Shown here: positions 33,496-44,853 of the stretch, piece after piece
Layout of the letters: each line of letters begins with the position of its first letter
Numbering within the stretch: position 1 is the first letter of the stretch
NCBI RefSeq assembly: GCF_015235415.1
Contig: NZ_JADGLL010000007.1
Location: forward strand, 43,062 to 107,061
Reading direction: 5' to 3'
DNA: 64,000 nucleotides
Source: Microbacterium paludicola
GTDB lineage: Bacteria > Actinomycetota > Actinomycetes > Actinomycetales > Microbacteriaceae
Program-made: the position numbers and the translations under genes
The notes under the pieces: generated by a model
What the model saw: the letters and a program-made list of their open reading frames with translations, nothing else
What the model was told of the DNA's origin: nothing
The model's database searches: none

Positions 33496-34827
33496 TCAGG
33501 GTTTGCCCGGCGACCGCCGCACACGGGCCGAGCGGACGCGTCGCACAGCCGCGATGACGCCCAGCACCACGAGGATACCAGCGCCGCTGAGCGCGGCGAG
33601 CGGCAGCGTCCCCGTGCGCAATTCCTCCTGCGAGGGCAGGAACGACGAGCCCGCCTCGGGGCGCCCCTCGGCCGGCGGAAGCGGCGGCACCTCGACCGGG
33701 GTCACCGTCGGCGTCGGCTGCTGTTCCGCCGGCTTGCGGCGGTTGACCTCGATCCACCGCTCGAGATCGCCCATCGGGTTGCGGGTCGCCGCGGGCACGT
33801 CCGCAGTGACGGCGGCCTCCGCGTCGACCAGGCCGTACCCGTAGAGCGGATGCGGCACCTCTGTCACGCCCTTGGGTTTGCGCGCAGTCTGCACGATCCG
33901 GTTGATCACGTCGATCGCGCTGGCGTCGGGATGGGCGCTGCGCACGAGGGCCGCGACGCCCGTGACGATCGGCGCCGCGCCGCTCGTCCCCTTCCACTCC
34001 TTCAGCACGCCGTCCGCGGAGATGCCCAGCAGCTTCTCACTCGGCGCCGAGACGCCGATCGTGATGCCCTGCGTGGAGGCCTCCACGCTCGGCTTGCCCT
34101 CGGGATCGACCCCGGCCACCGTCAGCACGCCGGGGATCGTGGCGGGGGCGCCGACCACGTTCGTGCCGCTGCCGCGGTTTCCCGCCGCGGCGACGATCAC
34201 GACGTCGTGCTGCATCGCGTACAGGAACGCGTCGTCCCACGACTCGTCCCAGCTCTGGGCGTTGGTCGTCAGGGACAGATTGATGATGTCGGCACCGTGG
34301 TCCACCGACCAGGTGATCGCCTCGGCGATCTGCTCCACGAACGGCACGGTCGCCGAGTCGCCGAAGCCGACCGACACGGACAGCAGCTTGGCCTTCGGCG
34401 CGACGCCGATCATCTTGTCGGCGTCTCCCCCGTTGCGCGCCGCCACCAGCGAGGCGACCCAGCTGCCGTGGTTCCGATTGACCACGTCGACGGGGGTTCG
34501 GCCATCCTGCGCGCCGACGCCCGACACGTCGGTGCCACCGGCGACGGCCCCCTTGAAGGCCTCGGGCCCGTCGACGATGCCGGTGTCGATCACGGCAACC
34601 GTGACACCCTCGCCCTGGCTCGTCTTCCAGGCCTCCTTGATGCCGTAGTCGTCGATCCAGTACTGCCGATCGCGCTCCGACGGCTCCTTCGTCGGTGACG
34701 GCGACGGCGATGGTGTCGCCGCGGACCGCGGCGTCGGCTCGGTGTCGGTCGGGGGGACACCGGCGGCCGCTCCGGTCAGCATCGCGGCCGCCAGGGCGAA
34801 GGCCGCCAGTCGCGCGACGCGGCTCAT
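33496..34827 (-). CDS. secreted membrane-anchored subtilisin-like (S8) protease, mycosin-like
   Basis: The 443-residue protein begins with a signal peptide (residues 1-23) and a Pro/Ser/Thr linker. The S8 domain has its complete triad: D81 in VAVIDTG, H120 in NRNHGSWVASL, S282 in GTSGAAP, and the oxyanion Asn N217 in AAAGNRG. It ends with a proline-rich spacer, one membrane helix (LAALSGAGILVVLGVIAAV) and a basic tail. This is the mycosin (MycP) layout, but no ESX genes are nearby. Its ATG overlaps the DUF501 stop by 4 nt, so it is made together with DUF501 and ftsB, suggesting a job in envelope growth or division. Confidence 0.88.
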   Translation of the reverse strand: MSRVARLAAFALAAAMLTGAAAGVPPTDTEPTPRSAATPSPSPSPTKEPSERDRQYWIDDYGIKEAWKTSQGEGVTVAVIDTGIVDGPEAFKGAVAGGTDVSGVGAQDGRTPVDVVNRNHGSWVASLVAARNGGDADKMIGVAPKAKLLSVSVGFGDSATVPFVEQIAEAITWSVDHGADIINLSLTTNAQSWDESWDDAFLYAMQHDVVIVAAAGNRGSGTNVVGAPATIPGVLTVAGVDPEGKPSVEASTQGITIGVSAPSEKLLGISADGVLKEWKGTSGAAPIVTGVAALVRSAHPDASAIDVINRIVQTARKPKGVTEVPHPLYGYGLVDAEAAVTADVPAATRNPMGDLERWIEVNRRKPAEQQPTPTVTPVEVPPLPPAEGRPEAGSSFLPSQEELRTGTLPLAALSGAGILVVLGVIAAVRRVRSARVRRSPGKP

Positions 34828-35342
34828 CCGGCCTTCCCCGGCTCGGCGCACTCGCAGCGCGCGGGCGACCAGGCCGACCGCTCCAGTGCGGCGTCGCCGA
34901 CGGGGTTGACTCCGGGGCCCGCCGCGAGGGCGTGGCCGGCGAGGGCGTGCAGGCACTTGACGCGGGTGGGCATCCCGCCCGCCGAGATGCCGGCGATCTC
35001 GGGCACATCGCCGTACGCCGCGCGATCGGCGAGGTATGCCTCGTGCGCACGGACGTACTGCGCGGCGAACTCGGGCTCGTCGGCGAGACGCGCGGCGAGC
35101 TCGGGCATCAGCTGCCCCGCCTCGAGCCGCGACATCTCCGCCGTCGCGGCGGGGTGGGTCAGGTAGTAGAAGGTCGGGAACGGCGTGCCGTCCGGCAGCC
35201 GCGGCGAGGTCGCGACGACCGTCGGATTGCCGCACACGCACCGGGCGGCGATGCCCACGACACCGCGTGCCTCGCGGCCGAGCTGCGCGGAGACGACCTC
35301 GATGTCGACCGGGCGGGCGGGTTCGAAGGCGTCAGTCGTCAC
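34824..35342 (-). CDS. DUF501 domain protein
   Basis: This is a 172-residue actinobacterial protein. The family landmarks RCVCGNPTVVATSPRLPDG and PFPTFYYLTHPAATAEMSRLE near the start and VPEIAGISAGGMPTRVKCLHALAGHAL near the end (given as the shorter motifs CVCGNP, FPTFYYLTHP and GGMPTRVKCLHAL) include conserved cysteines, possibly metal-binding. The function is unknown; the gene is constantly next to ftsB and eno. The likely start is the GTG at 35342. Its stop overlaps the S8 protease start. Confidence 0.85.
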   Translation of the reverse strand: MTTDAFEPARPVDIEVVSAQLGREARGVVGIAARCVCGNPTVVATSPRLPDGTPFPTFYYLTHPAATAEMSRLEAGQLMPELAARLADEPEFAAQYVRAHEAYLADRAAYGDVPEIAGISAGGMPTRVKCLHALAGHALAAGPGVNPVGDAALERSAWSPARCECAEPGKAG

Positions 35343-35385
35343 CCGTCAAGGCTACCGGCGACCGCCGTGTGCTCCCTGAGCCGGA

Positions 35386-35934
35386 TCAGCCCGCCGGCGT
35401 CTCCGCGGGCGTCGGATCCGGCACGCCCACGGTGATCTCCACCGCGTTCCGTGCCGTCGCAGCTCCCATCACCGACCGCAGCAGGCCGCCGATCCAGTCC
35501 GACTTCCGCTCCTCGACCTCGGCGCTGACGGGTTCGGGATCCTGCGGGGTGTCGGTCTCTTCGAGATCGTCGATCACGAGGAAGCGGACCTCCCCCGGCT
35601 TGACGTAGTACAGCCGCTCGCGCGCCTGGGTCGTGATGTACGCGGGGTCCTTCCAGCGATCGCGCTCGCGTTCCAGCGTCGCGATCTCGTCCTTCGTGAC
35701 CTGGACCGACTCCTGCAGCGCGGCGATCTTCTGCCGCTGCTCGACGTACGTCGCGACGGTCGGCGCGAGCACAAGGACCGCCAGCACGACAAGGCCCAGC
35801 ATGATCGCCGCGAAGCCGGAGAAGCGGATGCTGCCGAGCCACTCGCGCGCGTCGGTCCGGCGGCCGGCGGGCGAGGCCCCGCGCCGGGGCGAAGCCCCCC
35901 GAGACGCGGAAGGGGGAGCCGTCTTCCTGCTCAC
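35386..35934 (-). CDS. ftsB: septum formation initiator, FtsB/DivIC family
   Basis: The 182-residue bitopic division protein has a long basic cytosolic N-terminus (about 35 residues), one membrane helix (FAAIMLGLVVLAVLVLAPTVA), then a coiled coil (VEQRQKIAALQESVQVTKDEI) and the RLYYVKPGEV motif typical of the family. A Pro/Glu-rich tail follows. FtsB joins FtsL and FtsQ to activate septal peptidoglycan synthesis at the divisome. It is next to eno, as in other actinobacteria. Confidence 0.9.
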   Translation of the reverse strand: MSRKTAPPSASRGASPRRGASPAGRRTDAREWLGSIRFSGFAAIMLGLVVLAVLVLAPTVATYVEQRQKIAALQESVQVTKDEIATLERERDRWKDPAYITTQARERLYYVKPGEVRFLVIDDLEETDTPQDPEPVSAEVEERKSDWIGGLLRSVMGAATARNAVEITVGVPDPTPAETPAG

Positions 35935-35983
35935 GGCTCCCCCTCTCGTCGAACGTCAGTGCATCACGCGGTCGCGCCCGTTC

Positions 35984-37337
<1,354 letters not shown>

Positions 37338-37387
37338 CTATGACTCCGTCGCCACGCCCTCAGGACCGGGGCACCGCTCCGGCGGCC

Positions 37388-38350
37388 TCAGCCGGTCACG
37401 CCCCGCGCCTCACGCGGCGGCTCCAGCACGTCGCGGCGGAACTGCCCCGTCAGGGCGAGCACGCCCACGAGCACGGCGAGCACCAGCCACGACACCGCAC
37501 CGAGCGGTCCGACGAGCGCCGGATCGGGTCTTTCGCCCACCGCGACGAGCAGGGCGAGCAGCCCCGCCGCCGCGTTGAGCGCCCCGTGAGCCACGACCGC
37601 GGGCCAGACGCTGCCGGTACGCAGCCGGCTCCAGCCCAGCAGCACGCCCCACGCCATGCAGCCGGCGACCATGAGCAGCACGCCGATCACATCGCCGCGC
37701 CCGAAGTTGTAGCCGAGCAGGATGATCGGCGCGTGCCACAGACCCCAGACCGCGCCGGTGACCAGCAGCGAAGGCCACACCCCCAGCGGTCGCAGCGCGG
37801 ACAGCAGCCAGCCGCGCCAGCCGATCTCCTCGCCGAACGCGGGGATCGCGTTGATCAGGGCGCCCAGAGGGAGGGCGATCAGCTGCCCCACCACCACCGC
37901 CTGGATCGGCACGACCGACAGGTCGACGCCCGCCTGCTCGAGTGCGCCGGCGAAGCCCGAGAACCCGACCAGGTCGAGTCGCACGAGGCCCAAGGCGCCC
38001 GACAGGGACACGGTCAGCGCGACGATCAGCGGCGGTACGACCACGGCGGCGACAAGGAAGCCGATCGTGCGCCCCGCGGGCCGCAGAGGCCACATGCCGA
38101 GGAAGCGCATCCGTCGACCCCGCCCTGGCACGCGGGCGATCAGGCACACGACCAGCGTCGCGATGCCCGGGGCGAACATCATCACCGGCAGCAGCGCGCC
38201 GACAAGGGGCGAGGCGAGCCCGTCGCCCAGCCACAGCGGCAGCGCGACCAGCCAGGCAAGCGCCACCGCCGTGCCCACGAACAGCGCCACGGCCGGCCAC
38301 GGCACGACCCTCGCGCCATCTGCCTGCGCTGCGCGATCTGCGTGATCCAC
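37388..38350 (-). CDS. CPBP family intramembrane metalloprotease
   Basis: The 320-residue protein has about eight membrane segments and the three CAAX/CPBP motifs intact: GEEIGWRGW (Glu-Glu...Arg), VWGLWHAP (His) and VAHGALNA (His). Members include Rce1-like proteases and bacteriocin self-immunity proteins. The GTG start overlaps the stop (TAG) of the DUF1648 gene by one base, so it is the third coupled gene of the GntR unit. Which substrate it cleaves is unknown. Confidence 0.88.
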   Translation of the reverse strand: MDHADRAAQADGARVVPWPAVALFVGTAVALAWLVALPLWLGDGLASPLVGALLPVMMFAPGIATLVVCLIARVPGRGRRMRFLGMWPLRPAGRTIGFLVAAVVVPPLIVALTVSLSGALGLVRLDLVGFSGFAGALEQAGVDLSVVPIQAVVVGQLIALPLGALINAIPAFGEEIGWRGWLLSALRPLGVWPSLLVTGAVWGLWHAPIILLGYNFGRGDVIGVLLMVAGCMAWGVLLGWSRLRTGSVWPAVVAHGALNAAAGLLALLVAVGERPDPALVGPLGAVSWLVLAVLVGVLALTGQFRRDVLEPPREARGVTG

Positions 38351-39381
38351 TACTCGTCCTTCCTCTCGCCGAATCCGCGGAGCAGACCCGCGGCGGTGGA
38401 CGCGTCATCCACCGTGATGGTGAAGGTCCGTCCGTCGTTGCGGGTCACGCGCAGGCCCTCGCCGCGGCGGGTCACGACTCCGGTCCCGGAGCCCAGCGCG
38501 ACACGCCAGCCCCAGCCGCCGTACTCGGCGAACGGCTCGACGTGCACGACCTCCGCGCGCGCGATCTCGCCGTGCGGGATGCTGACTCGCGGCCAGCCCA
38601 TGGCGGAGCGCACGTGGAGGCCCTCGTCATCCACCCGCACGCGGAACACGATCGTCGTGGCGACCGCGAGCATCACGAGCAGCGTGACGCCGACGGAGAT
38701 GACGGACCCTGCGCCCGGCGCGCCGATCCGGCCGATCTCGGCGACGGCGGCGGCGGCCGCGCTGCCGAGGGCGACGATCAGAGCGAGTCCCAGCACCACG
38801 AGCCCGGTGCGCGACACCGTCGCGGTCTGCAGCCACACGGCCCGTTCTGCAGGCCTCACCGGCACGGCGGCGGGCGGCTCGGGCGTCTTGCCGACCGCCG
38901 GGGCGTCTCGCACGATCAGCCAGGCGATGAGCGAGGCGACCGCGGCGAGGAGCGCGCTGATGCCGAGCAGCGGAAGGATGTCGGGGGAATGGCCCGCCGC
39001 CGCGAGGCCGACCTGCGCCGCGAGGGCGCCGGTCGACAGCACGGCGAGGAACACGACGAGGAACCACACAACGGCGGCAGAGACGCGCAGGGGCACTCGG
39101 CTCGCCTCAGGCCTCGCCCCGAGGGCGACGGGGGCGGCGATCAGCAGCGTCAGGCCGATACCCAACGCGATGCTCAGCGCGGGGAAGGTCCAGGCCGGGC
39201 CGAACCCGTCGGGGCGACCGTCCGCGCCCCAGTGGATCGCGACGACGTCCGGCACGCCGGGGAGCATCGCCAGCTGCGCGATCGCGAAGATCGCCGACCC
39301 GACGATGGGTGCCGCCAGCGCCACGATGCGGAACCGGCGGATGGCGCGGTCTCGCTCTTCGAGCACGGATGTCGCTGTCAT
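38350..39381 (-). CDS. DUF1648 domain membrane protein
   Basis: The 343-residue protein has an N-terminal helix, then the DUF1648 loop (PDVVAIHWGADGRPDGFGP), several further helices (about residues 67-88, 103-122, 138-160, 193-215, 225-245) and a C-terminal cytosolic beta-rich domain with VRVDDEGLHVRSAMGWPRVSIP. DUF1648/SdpI-like proteins can act as immunity or signal-sensing proteins next to regulators. It is second in an operon after a GntR regulator, 31 nt downstream, and directly before a CPBP protease. Confidence 0.75.
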   Translation of the reverse strand: MTATSVLEERDRAIRRFRIVALAAPIVGSAIFAIAQLAMLPGVPDVVAIHWGADGRPDGFGPAWTFPALSIALGIGLTLLIAAPVALGARPEASRVPLRVSAAVVWFLVVFLAVLSTGALAAQVGLAAAGHSPDILPLLGISALLAAVASLIAWLIVRDAPAVGKTPEPPAAVPVRPAERAVWLQTATVSRTGLVVLGLALIVALGSAAAAAVAEIGRIGAPGAGSVISVGVTLLVMLAVATTIVFRVRVDDEGLHVRSAMGWPRVSIPHGEIARAEVVHVEPFAEYGGWGWRVALGSGTGVVTRRGEGLRVTRNDGRTFTITVDDASTAAGLLRGFGERKDE

Positions 39382-39412
39382 TGTGTCCTCCTCTGCGAGG
39401 GCGGGCGGGGAG

Positions 39413-39763
39413 TCAGGTGGAGATGTCGCGCACCATCGCGACGAGGGCCTCGCGCGGCACGCCGTCGCGCTCCGCGCGCAGTACGAGCGCTTCGACCTGC
39501 GCCCTCAGCGCGGCAAGAGGCGACGCCGCGTCGGTGATGACCGCGCCCCGTCCGCGACGCATGTCGATCAGACCCTCGTCGCGCAGCTGCTGGTACGCGT
39601 GCAGCACGGTGTGCAGGTTCACGCCGAGGGCGGCGGCGACCTCGCGGGCCGCCGGCAGGCGATCACCCGGTCGCATCCGCCCCGCGGCCGCATCCGCGCG
39701 GATGGAGGACGCGAGCTGCACGAACACCGGTTCGTCACGAGTCGGATCGATCCGGAGGAGCAT
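39413..39763 (-). CDS. GntR family regulator, YtrA subfamily
   Basis: This short regulator (116 residues) has an N-terminal wHTH (EPVFVQLASSIRADAAAGRM, then GDRLPAAREVAAALGVNLHTVLHAYQQL, quoted in part, with the recognition helix NLHTVLHAYQQ) and a short C-terminal helical region instead of an effector domain. That size is typical of YtrA regulators, which control small membrane-protein operons. The two downstream genes (DUF1648 and CPBP protease) fit. An operator-like repeat overlaps its promoter, and the transcript looks leaderless. Confidence 0.9.
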   Translation of the reverse strand: MLLRIDPTRDEPVFVQLASSIRADAAAGRMRPGDRLPAAREVAAALGVNLHTVLHAYQQLRDEGLIDMRRGRGAVITDAASPLAALRAQVEALVLRAERDGVPREALVAMVRDIST

Positions 39764-39769
39764 GTACTT

Positions 39770-39787
39770 ATTCTACTACAACTAGAA
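39770..39787 (-). promoter_or_regulatory. GntR operator overlapping a leaderless promoter
   Basis: TTCTA and TAGAA arms (39771-39775 and 39783-39787) with a 7-nt spacer lie in an AT-rich patch unlike the surrounding DNA. On the minus strand TAGAAT forms a -10 six bases before the ATG. Overlap of operator and -10 predicts self-repression. Confidence 0.6.
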
Positions 39788-39846
39788 CAATACAACCAGA
39801 ACACGGCACGACACCGGGGCGCCGTGTCCGGGCCACCCGCGACGCA

Positions 39847-39852
39847 TATACT
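39847..39852 (+). promoter_or_regulatory. -10 box of the APC permease gene (leaderless)
   Basis: TATACT is seven bases before the ATG at 39860, with no ribosome site; the -35 region is weak. Confidence 0.55.
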
Positions 39853-39859
39853 CCGGCGC

Positions 39860-41122
39860 ATGAGCGCGCCGCCGACCCTCGCCCGCCGTCTCGGACTCGG
39901 CGACGCCGTCGCCATCGGTCTTGGCGCGATGATCGGTGCGGGCGTGTTCTCGGCGTTCGCGCCGGCAGCACAGGCCGCGGGCGGGTGGCTGCTCGCGGGA
40001 CTCGCGATCGCGGCCGTCGTGGCGTACTGCAACGCGACCGCCTCCGCGCAGCTCGCGGCGGTTCACACGATCGCGGGCGGCACCTACGCGTACGGCCGCG
40101 CGGAGCTCGGCGCCTGGTGGGGCTTCGCCGCCGGCTGGTGCTTCGTGATCGGCAAGCTCGCCAGCTGCGCCGCGATGGCCATGACCTTCGCCGCGTATGC
40201 CGCACCCGCCGGGTGGGAGCGCCCGGTGGCGATCGCCGCCGTGGCGGCGCTCGTGGGAGTGAACCTCCTCGGGGTGACCCGGACCGCCCTCGCCGCCAAG
40301 ATCATCGTCGCCGTGTCGCTGCTGACCCTCGCCGTCGCCGTGGCCGCGGGATTCACCGCGCCCGCGGCGGCCGGAGGGGCCTTCGCGGGCGAGCTGCCGA
40401 GCGGCGTGTGGGGGCTGCTGCAGTCGGCGGGCCTGCTGTTCTTCGCGTTCGCCGGTTACGCGCGCATCGCCACCATGGGCGAGGAGGTGAGGGATCCGTC
40501 CCGCACGATCCCCCGCGCGATCACGATCGCCTTCCTGGTCGCCCTCGTCGTGTACGCCGCCGTCGGCACGGCGCTGCTGTGGACCCTCGGCGCCGCGGGG
40601 ACGGCGGGGTCCAACGCTCCCCTCTCGGATGCCGTCGTCGCCGCCGGCTGGGGGTGGGCATCCCCCGTCGTGCGCGTGGGAGCGGCCGCCGCATCGCTCG
40701 GCGCCCTGCTGGCGCTGATCGCGGGAATCGGCCGGACGAGCCTCGCGATGGCGCGGGAGCACGACCTTCCGACGTTCCTGTCGGCGATCCATCCCCGGTT
40801 CAAGGTGCCGCACCGCGCCGAGCTGGCGGTCGGCGTGGTCGTCATCGCCGTCGTGGCCTTCGCCGATCTGCGCGGCGCGATCGGGTTCTCGTCCTTCGGC
40901 GTGCTGCTGTACTACCTCGTCGCGAACCTCGCCGCCTACCGTCAGGGCGCGGCCGTCCGCCGCTACCCGCGCTGGCTGCAGGTCCTCGGCGCCGCCGGTT
41001 GCGTGCTGCTCGCCTTCACCCTGCCGTGGCAGAGCGTCGTCGCGGGTGCCGCGGTGCTCGGGATCGGCCTGATCGCGCGCGCGATCCGCCTCCATCGCGA
41101 GCGCGCGCGGGCCGCCGACTGA
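39860..41122 (+). CDS. APC superfamily amino-acid permease
   Basis: This 420-residue transporter of the APC fold has about twelve membrane helices. It begins with the family signature GLGDAVAIGLGAMIGAGVFSAF and has FAFAGYARIATMGEEVRDPSRTIPRAI (in part: GYARIATMGEEVRDPSRTIP), a conserved loop near residues 200-220, then MAREHDLPTFLSAIHPRFKVPH. Substrate not predictable; cationic or neutral amino acids are usual. The gene is transcribed alone from a leaderless promoter and ends 23 bp from the convergent hisS stop, with no clear terminator between them. Confidence 0.9.
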   Translation: MSAPPTLARRLGLGDAVAIGLGAMIGAGVFSAFAPAAQAAGGWLLAGLAIAAVVAYCNATASAQLAAVHTIAGGTYAYGRAELGAWWGFAAGWCFVIGKLASCAAMAMTFAAYAAPAGWERPVAIAAVAALVGVNLLGVTRTALAAKIIVAVSLLTLAVAVAAGFTAPAAAGGAFAGELPSGVWGLLQSAGLLFFAFAGYARIATMGEEVRDPSRTIPRAITIAFLVALVVYAAVGTALLWTLGAAGTAGSNAPLSDAVVAAGWGWASPVVRVGAAAASLGALLALIAGIGRTSLAMAREHDLPTFLSAIHPRFKVPHRAELAVGVVVIAVVAFADLRGAIGFSSFGVLLYYLVANLAAYRQGAAVRRYPRWLQVLGAAGCVLLAFTLPWQSVVAGAAVLGIGLIARAIRLHRERARAAD

Positions 41123-41145
41123 GCTTCACCCGCAGCGGCGGCGAC

Positions 41146-42432
41146 TCAGACCGAGAGGCTCTTGAGCTCCAGGTCGTCGCGGTCGGCGCCTGCGCGCACC
41201 GTCGCGAACGCCGTGTAGCCGTCGGCCGTGGCGCGCTCGAGCAGCGCCTTCAGGTTCTTCGTGCGCTGCTCGAGGCGCACGCGCGAGCCCTCGGCGACCA
41301 GCTGCGCCTTGAGCGCCAGCAGCTCGGCGACCGGCACGTCCCGGTCGTGAACGAGCACGACGGCGGGCGCGGCATCCGGATCCTGCAGTGAGACGAGGTC
41401 GACGATCCGCTCGAAGCCGATCGAGAAGCCGACGGCAGGGACGTCCTGCCCGAGGAAGCGTCCGATCATTCCGTCGTAGCGGCCTCCGCCGCCGAGCGAG
41501 TACGACACCGACGGGTGCGCGAGCTCGAAGATCGTGCCCGTGTAGTAGCCCATGCCGCGGACGAGGAACGGGTCGAACTGCAGCGGCACGTGGCCCCCGG
41601 GACGAGCCGAGGCGACCGACTCGCCGATGCCGACGAGGTGCGCGACGACCTCGTCGGCCACTCCCTCGGGCAGCGCCTTGCGGATCTGCGCCTCGCCGTA
41701 CGGAAGGAACTCGCGGGTCTGGGGCCGGTTCAGGAAGGCGTCGAACGCGTCGACCGCGGTCGCGGTTGCGTCGCGCTCGCGCAGCTCGGCGGTCACGCCC
41801 GATGGCCCGATCTTGTCGAGCTTGTCGATCGTGATGAGGACGCCCGGGCGCTCGTCGGGCGCGAAGCCGAACACATCGAGCATCGCATCGAGCGCGCGAC
41901 GGTCGTTGATCCTGACCGTCGCACCCTCCAGCGAGAGCGCGTCGAGGGTGTCGAGGGAGGCGGCGATCAGCTCGGCCTCCGCGCGTGCCGAGGCGTCGCC
42001 GATGATGTCGATGTCGCACTGCATGAACTGGCGGTAGCGGCCCTTCTGCGGCCGCTCCGCCCGCCACACCGGGGCGATCTGGATCGACCGGAAGACCGTC
42101 GGCAGCGCGGCGCGGTTCGTCGCGTAGAACCGCGCGAGCGGCACTGTGAGGTCGTACCGCAGGCCGAGGTCGGTCAGGGCCGCCGGATCGTCCGCCGCCG
42201 CATGGATCGTCTCGGCGTCGAGGCCACGGCGCAGGATGTTGAAGGCGAGCTTCTCGTTGTCGCCGCCGATGCCCGCGTGCAGGCGCGCGTACTCCTCCAC
42301 GACGGGCGTCTCGATCTCGTCGAACCCGTGAGCGCGGTAGCGATCGCGGATGACGGCGAGCACGCGCTCGCGGCGAGCCTTGTCGGCGGGGAGGAAGTCG
42401 CGCATGCCGCGCGGCGCATTAACGGAAGCCAT
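41146..42432 (-). CDS. hisS: histidine--tRNA ligase
   Basis: This class II aminoacyl-tRNA synthetase of 428 residues has motif 2 (VWRAERPQKGRYRQFMQCDID), the two histidine-binding signatures (RGMGYYTGTIFEL and GGGGRYDGMIG), and the C-terminal anticodon-binding domain (VLVHDRDVPVAELLALKAQL). The start ATG at 42432 gives MASVNAPRGMRDFLP, the usual N-terminus. It follows mazG on the same strand after 98 bp. Essential. Confidence 0.96.
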   Translation of the reverse strand: MASVNAPRGMRDFLPADKARRERVLAVIRDRYRAHGFDEIETPVVEEYARLHAGIGGDNEKLAFNILRRGLDAETIHAAADDPAALTDLGLRYDLTVPLARFYATNRAALPTVFRSIQIAPVWRAERPQKGRYRQFMQCDIDIIGDASARAEAELIAASLDTLDALSLEGATVRINDRRALDAMLDVFGFAPDERPGVLITIDKLDKIGPSGVTAELRERDATATAVDAFDAFLNRPQTREFLPYGEAQIRKALPEGVADEVVAHLVGIGESVASARPGGHVPLQFDPFLVRGMGYYTGTIFELAHPSVSYSLGGGGRYDGMIGRFLGQDVPAVGFSIGFERIVDLVSLQDPDAAPAVVLVHDRDVPVAELLALKAQLVAEGSRVRLEQRTKNLKALLERATADGYTAFATVRAGADRDDLELKSLSV

Positions 42433-42530
42433 AGCGGATCGATTCTCCCAGATCCGTGGCGGGCCCTGGGTCGGCGGGCTCGCGCTGGCGCGCTCGCACG
42501 GAGCGGCCCTGGCGCCGGATCCGCCGCTCC

Positions 42531-43187
42531 TCAGCTCTCTACGGCGCGGATCTCGTCCTCGAGCAGGCGCAGCCGCTCGCGGAGGGCGCGCTCGGCGTCC
42601 CAGCCGTTCGCGCGGGCCGCGGCGGTGAGGGTGAGCAGGAGGTCTCCGAGCTCCTCCTCCGACTCGGGCACCGCCCCCACCTCGGCGGCGTCGTGAACGG
42701 CGAGCGCGATGTCGGCGCCGACGCCGACCTGTCCCGCCTTGCCGAGCAGCTTCTGGGCGAGCGCGAGGGAGGGCATCGAGCGGGCGACGCCATCCAGCAC
42801 GCTCGCGCGCTGTCGCTTCTCGGCGGCCTTCGCCGCGTTCCACAGCTCGAGCACCCGCTCGGGCGTCTCGGCGGTCTCCCCCGCGAAGACGTGCGGATGC
42901 CGTCGCACCATCTTCTCCACGAGGGTCGCGGCGACGTCATCCATGTCGAACGGGGCGTCCGTCGCACGCGAGGCGATCTCCGCGTGGAAGAGCACCTGCC
43001 ACAGCACATCGCCGAGCTCCTCGCGCATGTCGGCGGCATCCCCCGACTCGATCGCGTCGATGAGCTCGTGGCTCTCCTCCACCAGGTACGGGACGAGCGC
43101 GCGGTGGTCGATCTGCTGCGTCCACACGCAGCGGTCGCGCACCGCGCGCATCGTCTCGACGGCCTCTCGCAGCGGATCGCGTTCCAT
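42531..43187 (-). CDS. mazG: nucleoside triphosphate pyrophosphohydrolase MazG
   Basis: MazG hydrolyses NTPs to NMPs, removing aberrant nucleotides and moderating stress signals. The 218-residue protein has the MazG signature EESHELIDAIESGD and EELGDVLWQVLFHAEIA (EExxE..ExxD metal site), and a second, weaker MazG-like stretch EEELGDLLLTLTAAARANG. I chose 43187, which has GGAG upstream; an ATG at 43217 is close to the nhaA stop and is possible. The gene lies in a nhaA-mazG-hisS series on one strand. Confidence 0.9.
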   Translation of the reverse strand: MERDPLREAVETMRAVRDRCVWTQQIDHRALVPYLVEESHELIDAIESGDAADMREELGDVLWQVLFHAEIASRATDAPFDMDDVAATLVEKMVRRHPHVFAGETAETPERVLELWNAAKAAEKRQRASVLDGVARSMPSLALAQKLLGKAGQVGVGADIALAVHDAAEVGAVPESEEELGDLLLTLTAAARANGWDAERALRERLRLLEDEIRAVES

Positions 43188-43222
43188 TGGCCCATTCTCC
43201 GCCGGTTCGTGGGCCATGCGGC

Positions 43223-44428
<1,206 letters not shown>

Positions 44429-44519
44429 CCGCCGCCGACCAGACTTCCCGGCACTCCTGCCTCCACCCTACCGGCCGGGTCGGAGTCGTCCGCCTCGCTC
44501 GGTCCGCGACCGCGGCGCG

Positions 44520-44822
44520 TCAGGCGACCAGGCTCATCCGCTCCGGATGCCGCTCGAGCCAGCCCTGCACGAAGGTGCACACCGGCACGATCTTCACGCC
44601 GCGGTCGTCGGCGTCGTCGAAGGCACGGGTCGCTAGGCGTCCGCCGATGCCGTGCCCGGCGTGCTCCTCCCACACGACGGTGTGAAGCAGCGTCCTCGTG
44701 CCCTCGCCGTCGTCGTAGGCGAGCACGCCGGCGAGGTCTCGCGCGCCGGTTTCCCGGTCGATCACGTACGCCTCGTAGCGGGCGCGCTCGGCATTCTCCG
44801 CGACGGTGATCTCCGGTTCCAT
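44520..44822 (-). CDS. small GNAT-like N-acetyltransferase (YjdJ/GNAT_C type)
   Basis: The 100-residue protein is the size of single-domain GNAT-related enzymes. It shows LAYDDGEGTRTLLHTVVWEEHAGHGIGGRLA (in part TVVWEEHAGHGIGGRLATRA), the acetyl-CoA-binding strand-loop-helix with a G-I-G-G core, and VPVCTFVQGWLERHPE at the end, typical of this small family. Substrate unknown. The start at 44822 is preceded by few alternatives. It is next to mfd, on the same strand and 31 nt downstream, so may be co-transcribed with it. Confidence 0.85.
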   Translation of the reverse strand: MEPEITVAENAERARYEAYVIDRETGARDLAGVLAYDDGEGTRTLLHTVVWEEHAGHGIGGRLATRAFDDADDRGVKIVPVCTFVQGWLERHPERMSLVA

Positions 44823-44853
44823 AGGCCCATCCAACCGCGCCGCGGGGACGCGC

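Noticed and set aside
42433..42530. GC-rich gap between mazG and hisS as a possible attenuator or T-box
   Set aside because: It has a short palindromic stretch but no T-box specifier or antiterminator pattern is visible.
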